The translations under genes were made by a program, and so were the position numbers. From an uncultured Clostridia bacterium (GTDB taxonomy: Bacteria > Bacillota > Clostridia > TANB77 > CAG-508): a stretch of 64,000 nucleotides of DNA. How positions within the stretch are numbered: position 1 is the stretch's first letter; every line of letters starts with the position of its first letter. The stretch covers positions 62,001 to 126,000 of the forward strand of contig CAKPOA010000001.1 of NCBI GenBank assembly GCA_934169575.1, in the 5' to 3' direction. Shown here piece by piece: positions 38,998-47,246 of this stretch. The notes under the pieces are model-generated. The model was not told the DNA's origin. It made no database searches and was given only the letters and a program-made list of their open reading frames with translations.

Positions 38998-39027
38998 AGT
39001 TGAAATTTAAAAATGATTATGATATAA
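38998..39027 (+). promoter_or_regulatory. Promoter of the 39076 gene
   Basis: TTGAAA near 38999-39004 and TATAAT near 39022-39027, about 17 bp apart. Confidence 0.55.
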
Positions 39028-39075
39028 TATTAAACATAAGCAAAAGCTAATGTAGTGAACCTAAAGGAGGTCATA

Positions 39076-39459
39076 ATGATTTATTTAATTGGCTTTATAG
39101 TGAGTTTTTTTGTCTTAATGATTTTTCACTTTTATCAGATGAAACGGTTATATTTAATATTAAATTACAATAAAAAGGCAAATGAAGCCATTTTAAGTGC
39201 AGAAGATTTTTTTAGAGGCATTAGTAGTGAATCAGAGATAAAGGGGAAGTACTATGAAATTGAATTACTTAAAGAGAATAAAACAGAAACTATAAAAAAG
39301 TTAATAGAGATATTTAAAGATGTAAAATTATTATATGAAAGAGTTTGTAGATATTCATTAGATGAGGATGAATTTGAAATGATAGATGAACTCAATATGA
39401 AAATAGAATATCTTTATATAAAACTAAAAAAGGTTTTATGGCTTGAAAACGGGATTTAA
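39076..39459 (+). CDS. Unknown small membrane-anchored protein
   Basis: A 127-residue protein starting at ATG 39076 after AAAGGAGG; the frame begins upstream at GTG 39055 but this lacks a site. One N-terminal membrane helix (about 2-20) then a charged helical cytoplasmic part. No family recognised. It has its own promoter and terminator. It contains an in-frame CGG (39145-39147, MKRLY); a +1 shift there stops after three sense codons, so the codon must be read in frame here. Confidence 0.6.
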   Translation: MIYLIGFIVSFFVLMIFHFYQMKRLYLILNYNKKANEAILSAEDFFRGISSESEIKGKYYEIELLKENKTETIKKLIEIFKDVKLLYERVCRYSLDEDEFEMIDELNMKIEYLYIKLKKVLWLENGI

Positions 39460-39468
39460 TTTAGGTTA

Positions 39469-39500
39469 AATGTCTGTAAACTTTAAAGTTTACAGACATT
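39469..39500 (+). terminator. Perfect palindromic terminator
   Basis: Sixteen-bp arms (AATGTCTGTAAACTTT and its complement) with a short T-rich tail. Confidence 0.75.
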
Positions 39501-39518
39501 GTTTAAAAGGAGAGGAAT

Positions 39519-41249
39519 ATGAAAAAAAATTATAGAAAATTATATGAAGCAAAAGAATTTAAAGATATAAAAGAGATTTTATATAATTCAGTAAAAATAT
39601 ATAAAGATAAAATTGCATTTGTAATAAAACACAAAGAAAACAAAGAAATTAAATATGAAAATATAACATATCCAAAATTATTAGAAGATGTAAATAGTTT
39701 AGGAACATCATTTTACGAATTAGGGTTAAAAGGTAAAAGAATAGCTATAATAGGAAAAAATAGATATGAATGGGCAATTTCACATTTTGGAGCATTACTT
39801 GGAGAGATAGTATCAGTACCACTTGATAAAGATTTACAATATGATGAACTTGAAAATTCTTTAATAAGAAGTAAAGCAGACTGCATTATTTTTGATGAAA
39901 AATTGAAAAATACAATAGATGTAATTAAGAAAAATAATAATACACAATTAACAGAATATATTTCTATGGATAAATTGGATGGGTATAAAAATATAGAGCA
40001 ATTAATAAAAGATGGAGAAAAATTGATTAAAAGTGGAAAAAAAGATTATATAAATGCAAAAATTGATGAAAATAAAATGAATATTTTGCTATTTACATCT
40101 GGGACTACATCAAAATCAAAAGCTGTTATGTTATCTCAAAAAAATATAGCATCTAATATTTATGCAATGCAATGTGTTGAAGATATTAATTGTAATGATA
40201 CAAATATAGCATTTTTACCATTTCATCATATTTTTGGTTCAACATGTTTGATTATGATGGTAGCAAATGGTGCAAAAACTGTTTTCCCAGATGGACTTAG
40301 GTATATTAAACAAAATTTAAATGAATATAAAGTTACTTTGTTTGTAGGTGTTCCAATTTTGGTTGAAGCAATTTATAAAACAATAATGAAAGAAGTAGAA
40401 AAACAAGGGAAAACTAAAATAATAAAAGGTGCAATAGGAGTAAGCAATTTTTTAAGAAAAATGAATATTGATGTTAGAAAAAAATTATTTAAGCAAATTA
40501 TTGATGCACTTGGCGGGAAATTAAGATTTGTTATATCAGGAGGTGCACCAGCTGATCCAGAAATAGCAAAAGGATTTAATGATTTAGGGATAAAGCTTGT
40601 TCAAGGATATGGATTAAGTGAAACAGCACCAGTTATTGCAGCTGAAAATGAAAAAGTTATAAAACCTGGTTCTGTTGGACTTCCAATGCTTAATGATGAA
40701 GTTGAAATCGTAAACAAAGATGAAAATGGAATTGGTGAAATTAGAGTAAAAGGTCCAAATGTTATGCTTGGATATTATGAGATGCCTGAATTAACTGCTG
40801 AAGTATTAAAAGATGGATGGTTTTATACAGGGGATTTAGGTTATATAGATAAAGATGGTGTTTTATTTATAACTGGAAGAAATAAAAATATGATTGTATT
40901 AAAAAATGGTAAAAAAGTATTTCCAGAAGAAATTGAAACTTTAGTTAATAGAATTGATTTAGTTGAAGAATGCATGGTTTTTGGTTTGCCAGATAAAGAT
41001 GATAAAAATGATGTTAAATTATCTGTTAAAATTGTATATAATAAAGATGTTGCAGAAGAAAAATATGCAGGAAAATCTTTTGATGAATTATACAAATTTA
41101 TTTGGGATAAAATTAAGGAACTTAATACATCTTTTCCTAGATATAAGCATATTCAAAAATTAATACTTACTGATAAAGAATTGATCAAAACTACAACTAA
41201 AAAAGTTAAAAGACAAGAAGAAATGAAAAGAATTATGAAAGAAATTTAG
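39519..41249 (+). CDS. AMP-forming acyl-CoA synthetase (long-chain fatty acid ligase-like)
   Basis: ANL-superfamily enzyme, activating a carboxylate to acyl-AMP and then CoA thioester. The 576 residues have the P-loop LLFTSGTTSKSKAVML, QGYGLSETAPVI, the WFYTGDLGYIDKDG block and the catalytic lysine near TTTKKVKRQE at the end. It resembles long-chain ligases by its ISGGAPADPEIAKGF segment. Substrate not certain. AGGAG site 7 nt upstream; a perfect terminator at each end suggests a single-gene unit. Confidence 0.85.
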   Translation: MKKNYRKLYEAKEFKDIKEILYNSVKIYKDKIAFVIKHKENKEIKYENITYPKLLEDVNSLGTSFYELGLKGKRIAIIGKNRYEWAISHFGALLGEIVSVPLDKDLQYDELENSLIRSKADCIIFDEKLKNTIDVIKKNNNTQLTEYISMDKLDGYKNIEQLIKDGEKLIKSGKKDYINAKIDENKMNILLFTSGTTSKSKAVMLSQKNIASNIYAMQCVEDINCNDTNIAFLPFHHIFGSTCLIMMVANGAKTVFPDGLRYIKQNLNEYKVTLFVGVPILVEAIYKTIMKEVEKQGKTKIIKGAIGVSNFLRKMNIDVRKKLFKQIIDALGGKLRFVISGGAPADPEIAKGFNDLGIKLVQGYGLSETAPVIAAENEKVIKPGSVGLPMLNDEVEIVNKDENGIGEIRVKGPNVMLGYYEMPELTAEVLKDGWFYTGDLGYIDKDGVLFITGRNKNMIVLKNGKKVFPEEIETLVNRIDLVEECMVFGLPDKDDKNDVKLSVKIVYNKDVAEEKYAGKSFDELYKFIWDKIKELNTSFPRYKHIQKLILTDKELIKTTTKKVKRQEEMKRIMKEI

Positions 41250-41278
41250 AGATGTGATGCTATATAGCATCACATCTC
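41249..41278. terminator. Bidirectional terminator
   Basis: Fifteen-bp-arm palindrome (GAGATGTGATGCTAT and complement) between the converging acyl-CoA ligase gene and the 41284-41619 gene. Confidence 0.85.
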
Positions 41279-41283
41279 ATTTT

Positions 41284-41619
41284 CTAATCTAAGAAAAAAA
41301 TATACCTTTTTAGGAAATTTTCATACTTTGGCAACATTTGACCCAAAGTATAAACTTTTTTCTTAGTTGAGACTGATTTTTTGGGAACCAGCTCAAGGAT
41401 TTTTTCGGAAATAAAAATTTCTTTTTCAATGATTCCATGTGAGGAAGAATTTCCCACAACTAGGAAATCTCCTTCAAAGTTTCCACCCAAAGCCTTGGGA
41501 TAAACGAACCGAAATGGTTCGTTTGCATCCAAAAATGCATAATTTGTGATGCAGATTTTTTCCTGCTGAGTGGTATTATACTTTGAATTCGTTTTCATAA
41601 TTGTCTTCTTTGTCTTCAT
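41284..41619 (-). CDS. Unknown 111-residue protein of foreign base composition
   Basis: Not recognised. It has a consensus promoter (41660-41688), a GGAGGAAAC site and a terminator. No signal peptide; Lys-rich N-terminus, then a short domain (PFRFVYPKALGGNFEG, FLVVGNSSSHG). Codon use is less AT-biased than neighbours, with an in-frame CGG at 41511-41509 (FRF). Similar in architecture to the 35802 gene: orphan, single-gene unit, CGG present. Confidence 0.6.
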   Translation of the reverse strand: MKTKKTIMKTNSKYNTTQQEKICITNYAFLDANEPFRFVYPKALGGNFEGDFLVVGNSSSHGIIEKEIFISEKILELVPKKSVSTKKKVYTLGQMLPKYENFLKRYIFFLD

Positions 41620-41659
41620 TTTTGTTTCCTCCTATGTAAAGCCATATGGCTATATATTA

Positions 41660-41688
41660 ATTATAATACATATAAGGAATTATGTCAA
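41660..41688 (-). promoter_or_regulatory. Consensus promoter of the 41284-41619 gene
   Basis: On the minus strand TTGACA (41688-41683) and TATAAT (41665-41660) with a 17-bp spacer: a perfect sigma-A promoter. Confidence 0.85.
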
Positions 41689-41874
41689 ATTAGCTTTTGC
41701 AAAATTAGGTTACGATCAAGTTTTTAAGTAATTAAAACATAAATAAAAAATGACCAGTAACCAAGATTAGACTAAATTTTAAAATTATAATAAAAAATAT
41801 ACCAAAACAAAAAAAAATATGCTATAATAGATAATGAAATTTAGTAAAAAGCCTTAAATAAATGGAGGAGTAAA

Positions 41875-42342
41875 GTGCAAGAAAAAGAAATATATATGAG
41901 AAAAGCATTAAAAGAAGCAAAAAAAGCATATGACAAATTAGAAATACCTGTTGGTGCTATAATTGTAAAAGATGGTAAAATAATAGCAAGAGCACATAAT
42001 CAAAAAGAAACAAAATTTGATACAACAAAACATGCTGAAATATTAGCAATCCAAAAAGCAAGTAAAAAATTAAAATCTTGGAGATTAATTGATTGTGAAA
42101 TGTATGTTACATTAGAACCTTGTACAATGTGTGCAGGAGCAATTATAAATTCTCGAATAAAAAAAATATATATTGGTGCAAGTGATGAAAAAACAGGAGC
42201 AGTTGGTTCTGTATTAAATTTATTTGATGATTATAAATTTAATCATAAGCCAGAATATGAAAAAGGTATTTTAGAACAAGAATGTTCTGAGATTTTAAAA
42301 AGATTTTTTAAAGACTTAAGAAAATCGAAAAAAGATAAGTAA
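41875..42342 (+). CDS. tadA: tRNA adenosine(34) deaminase TadA
   Basis: Zinc deaminase that makes inosine 34 in tRNA-Arg(ACG), whose gene is at 38682. The 155 residues start with GTG after GGAGGAG, with the zinc-binding HAE in KHAEILAIQKA and PCTMC in LEPCTMCAGAIINSRI. The tadA-ffs-dnaX-ybaB-recR order matches Bacillus. Confidence 0.93.
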   Translation: MQEKEIYMRKALKEAKKAYDKLEIPVGAIIVKDGKIIARAHNQKETKFDTTKHAEILAIQKASKKLKSWRLIDCEMYVTLEPCTMCAGAIINSRIKKIYIGASDEKTGAVGSVLNLFDDYKFNHKPEYEKGILEQECSEILKRFFKDLRKSKKDK

Positions 42343-42405
42343 TTTGGAAGAAAATAAATTATTTCATTACTATATGTAATTTTGAGAAAGGAATGTTAGT
42401 TTTTT

Positions 42406-43143
42406 ATGTCAAAAAATTTGAAAAAAGTAATTCATATTTGTATTATAATTACAATATTAGTTGCAATTGGTTTTACAGGTTTGATTGTTGTTTTAAGATA
42501 TGACGAAAAGGGTGAAACCAATATGCCATTTGATATTACCAAAATAACAATTGTATCAACAACAGATGCAAAAGATGTTGAAGATGGTGAAAATATATGG
42601 AATTTAAATATCTGCCAAAATAATGATATATATATTGATATTGAAAAAAATGAAAATTATAAGAAAAAATCTATAATTAATAAAGTTATTATTAATAATG
42701 TTAAAATTGTAAAAGAACCTAAAAATGGAGAAATAAGCTTCTATAGACCATCTAATAATAAATTATCAACATTTGAAAATATTGAACAATATGAACAAAA
42801 GGAATTTGAATATCAGGGTGAAAAAACTTCTAATATTCAAGAAATGCAAATTTCTAATCAGGGCGGAAGATTGGCTTTTAGATGTGCAAATAATAATTTA
42901 GGTACATATAAATCTAATGATGAAGAAGAATTAGATTATAATAAATTATTAGATAAAATAAATATGAAAAATGATGATTTAGAAGCTAAAATTTCTTTTA
43001 ATATTGAAATTGTTTTGATTAATAAAATTACTTTTAAATCAACAATTGAGTTAGATATTCCTGTTGGTGATATTGTTAAAGATGGAAAAACAAGTCAAGA
43101 GATTACAGATATGGATATAGTATTTAAAAGAACAGAAAATTAA
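42406..43143 (+). CDS. Unknown membrane-anchored extracytoplasmic protein
   Basis: A 245-residue protein with one N-terminal transmembrane segment (about 8-28) and an Asn/Lys/Ile-rich extracytoplasmic part of probable beta structure. Family not recognised. It separates tadA from the SRP RNA in an otherwise conserved gene order. Start ATG with GAAAGGAATG upstream. Confidence 0.6.
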   Translation: MSKNLKKVIHICIIITILVAIGFTGLIVVLRYDEKGETNMPFDITKITIVSTTDAKDVEDGENIWNLNICQNNDIYIDIEKNENYKKKSIINKVIINNVKIVKEPKNGEISFYRPSNNKLSTFENIEQYEQKEFEYQGEKTSNIQEMQISNQGGRLAFRCANNNLGTYKSNDEEELDYNKLLDKINMKNDDLEAKISFNIEIVLINKITFKSTIELDIPVGDIVKDGKTSQEITDMDIVFKRTEN

Positions 43144-43165
43144 CATTAAAGTATATAAGGAAATA

Positions 43166-43295
43166 GTTGAAAAATTAATATAATGAAAATTGCTCCAATC
43201 ATACTCATTTAATTCGTTTGATCGCTTACGCAGTATTTAAAAAATAATTTTATATACATATTTAGATTTAAATGACTCTAAGGCTGACTAGTAAC
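43166..43295. mobile_element. Partial MITE-like repeat (relative of 53301-53511)
   Basis: Shares TAATGAAAATTGCTCCAATC, CGCTTACGCAGTATT and the right end AAGGCTGACTAGTAAC (43280-43295) with the complete copy at 53301-53511, with about 80 percent identity by eye. The left inverted-repeat end is missing. Confidence 0.7.
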
Positions 43296-43333
43296 TATCT
43301 GGTAACAAAATTAATAAAATTTTGAAAATCCTC

Positions 43334-43362
43334 TTGTCAAAATGGAAAATACAGTATATAAT
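43334..43362 (+). promoter_or_regulatory. Promoter of the SRP RNA
   Basis: TTGTCA at 43334-43339 and TATAAT at 43357-43362 with a 17-bp spacer, putting the transcript start near 43368. Confidence 0.8.
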
Positions 43363-43366
43363 AGAG

Positions 43367-43508
43367 ATGGTATGAAACTAAATTCTTGTATGGAGAGTAT
43401 CCAATAGAAGCCTATGAACCTTGTCAGGTCCGGAAGGAAGCAGCAATAAGTAGATACTTTTATGTGGAAACTTTCCATAGAGGAATTTAGTATGCACACC
43501 ATTTTTTC
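43367..43508 (+). ncRNA. ffs: Signal recognition particle RNA (small bacterial type)
   Basis: Contains the invariant apical SRP54-binding region GTCAGGTCCGGAAGGAAGCAGC (given as positions 43423-43444) in a long hairpin. The outer stem pairs ACTAAATTC with GAATTTAGT and ATGGT with ACCAT, about 136 nt, followed by TTTTTT. It works with Ffh to bring nascent membrane proteins to the translocon. It lies between tadA and dnaX as in Bacillus. Confidence 0.9.
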
Positions 43509-43528
43509 TTAAAATAGGGGGCGAAAAT

Positions 43529-45118
43529 ATGGGGTATACGGCTCTTTATAGAAAATTTAGACCAATAAAATTCAATGAAATAGTAGGGCAAGAACATATT
43601 ATAAAAACATTAAAAAATCAAATATTAGCAGATAGAGTTGGACATGCATATTTATTTAATGGAGGTAGAGGAACTGGAAAAACAACTGCTGCAAAATTAC
43701 TTGCAAGAGCTGTAAATTGTACTAATTTGCAAGATGGTGAACCTTGTAATGAATGTGAGATTTGCAAGTCTGCATTAGATGGTTCATTAACAGATATTGT
43801 TGAAATGGATGCTGCATCAAATAATAGTGTTGAAGATGTTAGAGAAATCAGAGAAGCAGTTAATTTTTTACCAACAAAAGCAAAATATAGAGTATATATA
43901 ATAGATGAGGTTCATATGTTATCAACAGGTGCATTTAATGCTTTATTAAAAACATTAGAAGAACCACCAAAACATGTTAAATTTATTTTAGCAACAACAG
44001 AGCCACAAAAAATTCCAGCAACAATTTTGTCAAGATGTCAAAGATTTGATTTTAAAAGAGTTCCAAATGAAGATATTATTAAAAGGCTAAAAATTGTATG
44101 TGAACAAAGTAATATTGAGATAAGTGAGCAAGCATTAAATTTGATAGCTGTTTTATCAGAAGGTGGAATGAGAGATGCACTTTCAATACTTGAAAGATGT
44201 AATCAAGATGGAGAAGATAAAATTGATGAAAATAAAATTCGTGATTTAGTAGGGATCCCTAAGATTACATATATAAAACAGATTGTAAATGGAATTTTAG
44301 ATTATGATGTTACATCAACATTAGAAGTAATTCAAAATGTACTAAATGATGGAAAAGACCTTAATAATATGTTATGGGAAATAATGAAATATGTAAAAGA
44401 TATATTACTATATAAATCTACGGGAAAAACAGAAACATATAATCATGAAGAAATTGAAGATATAAAAATGCTTTCAGAAAAGGCAGAAAAACAAGATTTT
44501 ATTGATTTAATTTGTAATTTATCTGAATTAGAAAATAAAATGAAATTGTCAACTCAAAAATTGATAGTATTTCAAACAGGAATTATAAAGTTATGCAATA
44601 AAATTAGTATTGAAAATAATTCATCTACAGGAAATAAAAATCAAAGTGATCCTGCACTAGAAGCGAGGGTGACAAAAATTGAAAATTTTTTACGAGCTGG
44701 TAATTTTGTTGTAGCTAAAAAAAGTGAAACAAATAAAAAAGTGGAAACAAATGTGAAAAAAGAACCAGATGTTCCGAAATATCAAGGTAAAACACAGGAT
44801 TACTGGCCAAATTTAGTAGAAGATTTTAAGAAAAATGGCAAGATGTTTATGCATATGCTTTTAGAAGGCACTGTTGCAAAAGAAATAAATGATATGACAA
44901 TTGCAATTGAATTTCCAAATGGAATGAATGAAGTTACAAAAGGTTTTTTAGAAAATCCGATAAATAAGCAAGAATTAAAAAATATGATTCATATTGCATC
45001 AGGAAAAGAAATGCAAATAAAATTTGTAGATTGTAAACCTAAACAAACTACAAATAATGCAAATGTTTTTGCTACATTTGCTCAAAATATGGATATACCA
45101 TTTAATATGGTTGATTAA
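43529..45118 (+). CDS. dnaX: DNA polymerase III subunits gamma/tau
   Basis: Clamp-loader ATPase. The 529 residues have FNGGRGTGKTTAAK (Walker A), a four-Cys zinc motif (CTN...CNECEIC), DEVHMLS (Walker B), and ATTEPQKIPATILSRCQRFDF (sensor 1; positions about 151-171). The C-terminal 200 residues are the tau-type variable region. Confidence 0.95.
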   Translation: MGYTALYRKFRPIKFNEIVGQEHIIKTLKNQILADRVGHAYLFNGGRGTGKTTAAKLLARAVNCTNLQDGEPCNECEICKSALDGSLTDIVEMDAASNNSVEDVREIREAVNFLPTKAKYRVYIIDEVHMLSTGAFNALLKTLEEPPKHVKFILATTEPQKIPATILSRCQRFDFKRVPNEDIIKRLKIVCEQSNIEISEQALNLIAVLSEGGMRDALSILERCNQDGEDKIDENKIRDLVGIPKITYIKQIVNGILDYDVTSTLEVIQNVLNDGKDLNNMLWEIMKYVKDILLYKSTGKTETYNHEEIEDIKMLSEKAEKQDFIDLICNLSELENKMKLSTQKLIVFQTGIIKLCNKISIENNSSTGNKNQSDPALEARVTKIENFLRAGNFVVAKKSETNKKVETNVKKEPDVPKYQGKTQDYWPNLVEDFKKNGKMFMHMLLEGTVAKEINDMTIAIEFPNGMNEVTKGFLENPINKQELKNMIHIASGKEMQIKFVDCKPKQTTNNANVFATFAQNMDIPFNMVD

Positions 45119-45140
45119 TTTTATAGAAAGGAATGATTTT

Positions 45141-45476
45141 ATGGGTAAAAGAGGAGGCTTCCCTGGTGGTTTCGGGGGAATGAATATAAATAATATAATG
45201 AAAGAGGCAAAAAAAATGCAAGCAGATTTACAAAAATCTCAAGAAGAAATATCTGCAAAAGATTTTGATGCTACAGCTGGTGGAGGAGCAGTAAAAGTTA
45301 CTGTTTCAGGAGCAAAAGTTATTAAAGAATTAACTATAAAACCAGAAGTTATTGACCCAGAAGACGCTGAAATGTTACAAGATTTGATAATTACATGTAT
45401 AAATGAGGCATTAAGAAAAGTTGATGAAGAACAAGCAAATGCTATGGGACAATTTAATATACCAGGATTTATGTAA
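45141..45476 (+). CDS. ybaB: Nucleoid-associated protein YbaB/EbfC
   Basis: A 111-residue DNA-binding protein starting [13 protein letters not shown] at 45141 after AGAAAGGAATG. It has [16 protein letters not shown] and the conserved [11 protein letters not shown] beta-hairpin. It lies between dnaX and recR. Confidence 0.93.
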   Translation: MGKRGGFPGGFGGMNINNIMKEAKKMQADLQKSQEEISAKDFDATAGGGAVKVTVSGAKVIKELTIKPEVIDPEDAEMLQDLIITCINEALRKVDEEQANAMGQFNIPGFM

Positions 45477-45490
45477 TAAGGGGAAAAACA

Positions 45491-46090
45491 ATGTCAGAAT
45501 ATGCACCATCAATAGAAAAATTAATAGAAAGTTTTGAAAGGTTACCAAGTATTGGACATAAAACAGCTGCAAGGCTTGCTTTTCATGTATTAGATTGGAA
45601 TGAAGAAGAAACAAATAGGTTTGTATCTTCAATTATAAATGCAAAAAAAAGCTTAAAATATTGTAGTAAATGCTATAATATTACAGATACAGATCCTTGC
45701 CCAATATGTTCAAATGCTACAAGAAATCAAAGTATAATATGTGTAGTAGAAGATGTAAGAGATGTTGCTGCAATGGAAAGAACACACGAATTTAAAGGAG
45801 TTTACCATGTTTTACATGGTTCAATTTCTCCAATGAATGGTGTTGGACCAGATGATATAAAAATAAAAGAATTACTTGCTAGACTTATGGATGGCAATAT
45901 AAAAGAAGTTATTTTAGCAACAAACCCTAGAGTTGAGGGAGAGGCTACTGCTATGTATTTATCAAAGTTAATAAAACCTTTAGGCATTCAAGTTACTCGT
46001 ATTGCACATGGCATACCTGTTGGAGGAGATTTGGAATATACAGATGAAATTACTCTTACAAAAGCGCTTGAAGGTCGTAGAGAAATATAA
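45491..46090 (+). CDS. recR: Recombination protein RecR
   Basis: Zinc-finger toprim protein of the RecFOR pathway. The 199 residues have [15 protein letters not shown] (HhH), the four-Cys motif [16 protein letters not shown], and the toprim region VEDVRD...[15 protein letters not shown]. Together with recF at 20616 it forms part of gap-repair loading of RecA. Confidence 0.96.
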   Translation: MSEYAPSIEKLIESFERLPSIGHKTAARLAFHVLDWNEEETNRFVSSIINAKKSLKYCSKCYNITDTDPCPICSNATRNQSIICVVEDVRDVAAMERTHEFKGVYHVLHGSISPMNGVGPDDIKIKELLARLMDGNIKEVILATNPRVEGEATAMYLSKLIKPLGIQVTRIAHGIPVGGDLEYTDEITLTKALEGRREI

Positions 46091-46119
46091 AGAATCAATG
46101 AATATTGGTTCTTTTTTTG
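46090..46119 (+). terminator. Terminator after recR
   Basis: Stem AGAATCAAT/ATTGGTTCT with a run of T's. Confidence 0.7.
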
Positions 46120-46190
46120 TCGAATTACTATTGAAAAAAATATCGAATTATGTTATCATTAATAATAGAGAATGTGAGAAAATTTTGAAT

Positions 46191-46232
46191 AGTAGAGCTA
46201 TGACTGAAAATTGAAATTTTTCAGATTTATTC
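46191..46232. repeat. 42-bp hairpin repeat (copy 1)
   Basis: TAGAG-CTATGACTGAAAATT-GAAATTTTTCAGATTTATTC. Nearly the same sequence is at 55389-55431. The core CTGAAAATT/AATTTTCAG is self-complementary. It lies directly upstream of the VirB8-like gene. Confidence 0.6.
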
Positions 46233-46251
46233 TTAAAGAAAGGACAAAAAT

Positions 46252-47208
46252 ATGCACAAAATTATTAGTTTTTATAACCAAAATAGAAGAAAAATTTGGG
46301 TAATATTAATTGCCGCTATAATAATAATTGCAATAATATATTATTTATTATATGGAATTACAAGAGATTCAAATAGAAATGTTAGTGATAGTGGAAGTTC
46401 TATAAATGAAATTTCTGATAAATTAAATTCAGTTACTATAACAACACCAAAATCTGTTATATCAGGAACAACAGTTGATGCAAATGAAAATAAACTAAAA
46501 ACAATAGATGAGTTTGTAGAATATTGCAATAATGGGCAAATTGAACAAGCATACAATTTACTTTCTGATGATTGTAAAAAAGAAATATATTCATCTCAAG
46601 AATTATTTCAAAATATATACTATAATCCACTATTTTCAAATGGTAAAAAAAATGTGACAATGGAGAATTGGTTTAGTGATACATATAAGGTAGATTTTAA
46701 TGAAGATTTTTTAGCAACAGGAAAATATACTAAAGAAAATACAAAACAAGATTATATCACAATTGTAAAACAAAATGATGATTATAAACTTAATATAAAT
46801 AGATTTGTAGGAATATCAAATAGTGGTCACACAGGTAGTGCAGATGGAATTAATATAAAGTTAGATAATATTGCAAAATATATGGATTATGAAGTTTATA
46901 CATTTGAGGTATCTAATAACACAGAACATACCATAGCATTAGGAAATCTTAATGAAGAAAAAAGTATGTATTTAGCTGATAGCAATAATTTACAGTATCC
47001 TGCATATAATCATGAATTATCTGATGCAGAAATTAGTGTAAGTTCTGCTCAAACTAAAATTGTAAAAATTAAATATTATAGTAGATATACTTCTAATAAA
47101 AATTTGAAATATGTTGTGTTCCCTAATATAATTTTGGATTATGATTCATTTAAAATTAATTCTGATTTTTATGAGGGCGGATACAAAAGTGTTAGTATAG
47201 ATCTATAA
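46252..47208 (+). CDS. VirB8/PrgL-like membrane protein with NTF2-like domain
   Basis: A 318-residue protein with one transmembrane helix (about 15-37) and an extracytoplasmic part. Residues about 85-185 resemble the NTF2-like fold of VirB8/TcpC (IDEFVEYCNNGQIEQAYNLLSDDCKKE, then DYITIVKQNDDYKLNINRFVG). The last 130 residues are a second beta-rich domain. Followed by a PrgK-like cell-wall hydrolase and a second protein of this type. The VirB8 role is inferred from fold pattern and neighbours. Confidence 0.55.
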   Translation: MHKIISFYNQNRRKIWVILIAAIIIIAIIYYLLYGITRDSNRNVSDSGSSINEISDKLNSVTITTPKSVISGTTVDANENKLKTIDEFVEYCNNGQIEQAYNLLSDDCKKEIYSSQELFQNIYYNPLFSNGKKNVTMENWFSDTYKVDFNEDFLATGKYTKENTKQDYITIVKQNDDYKLNINRFVGISNSGHTGSADGINIKLDNIAKYMDYEVYTFEVSNNTEHTIALGNLNEEKSMYLADSNNLQYPAYNHELSDAEISVSSAQTKIVKIKYYSRYTSNKNLKYVVFPNIILDYDSFKINSDFYEGGYKSVSIDL

Positions 47209-47246
47209 TTAAAACTATGAAAAAGTCTAGTGAAAGGAGGAGCAAA

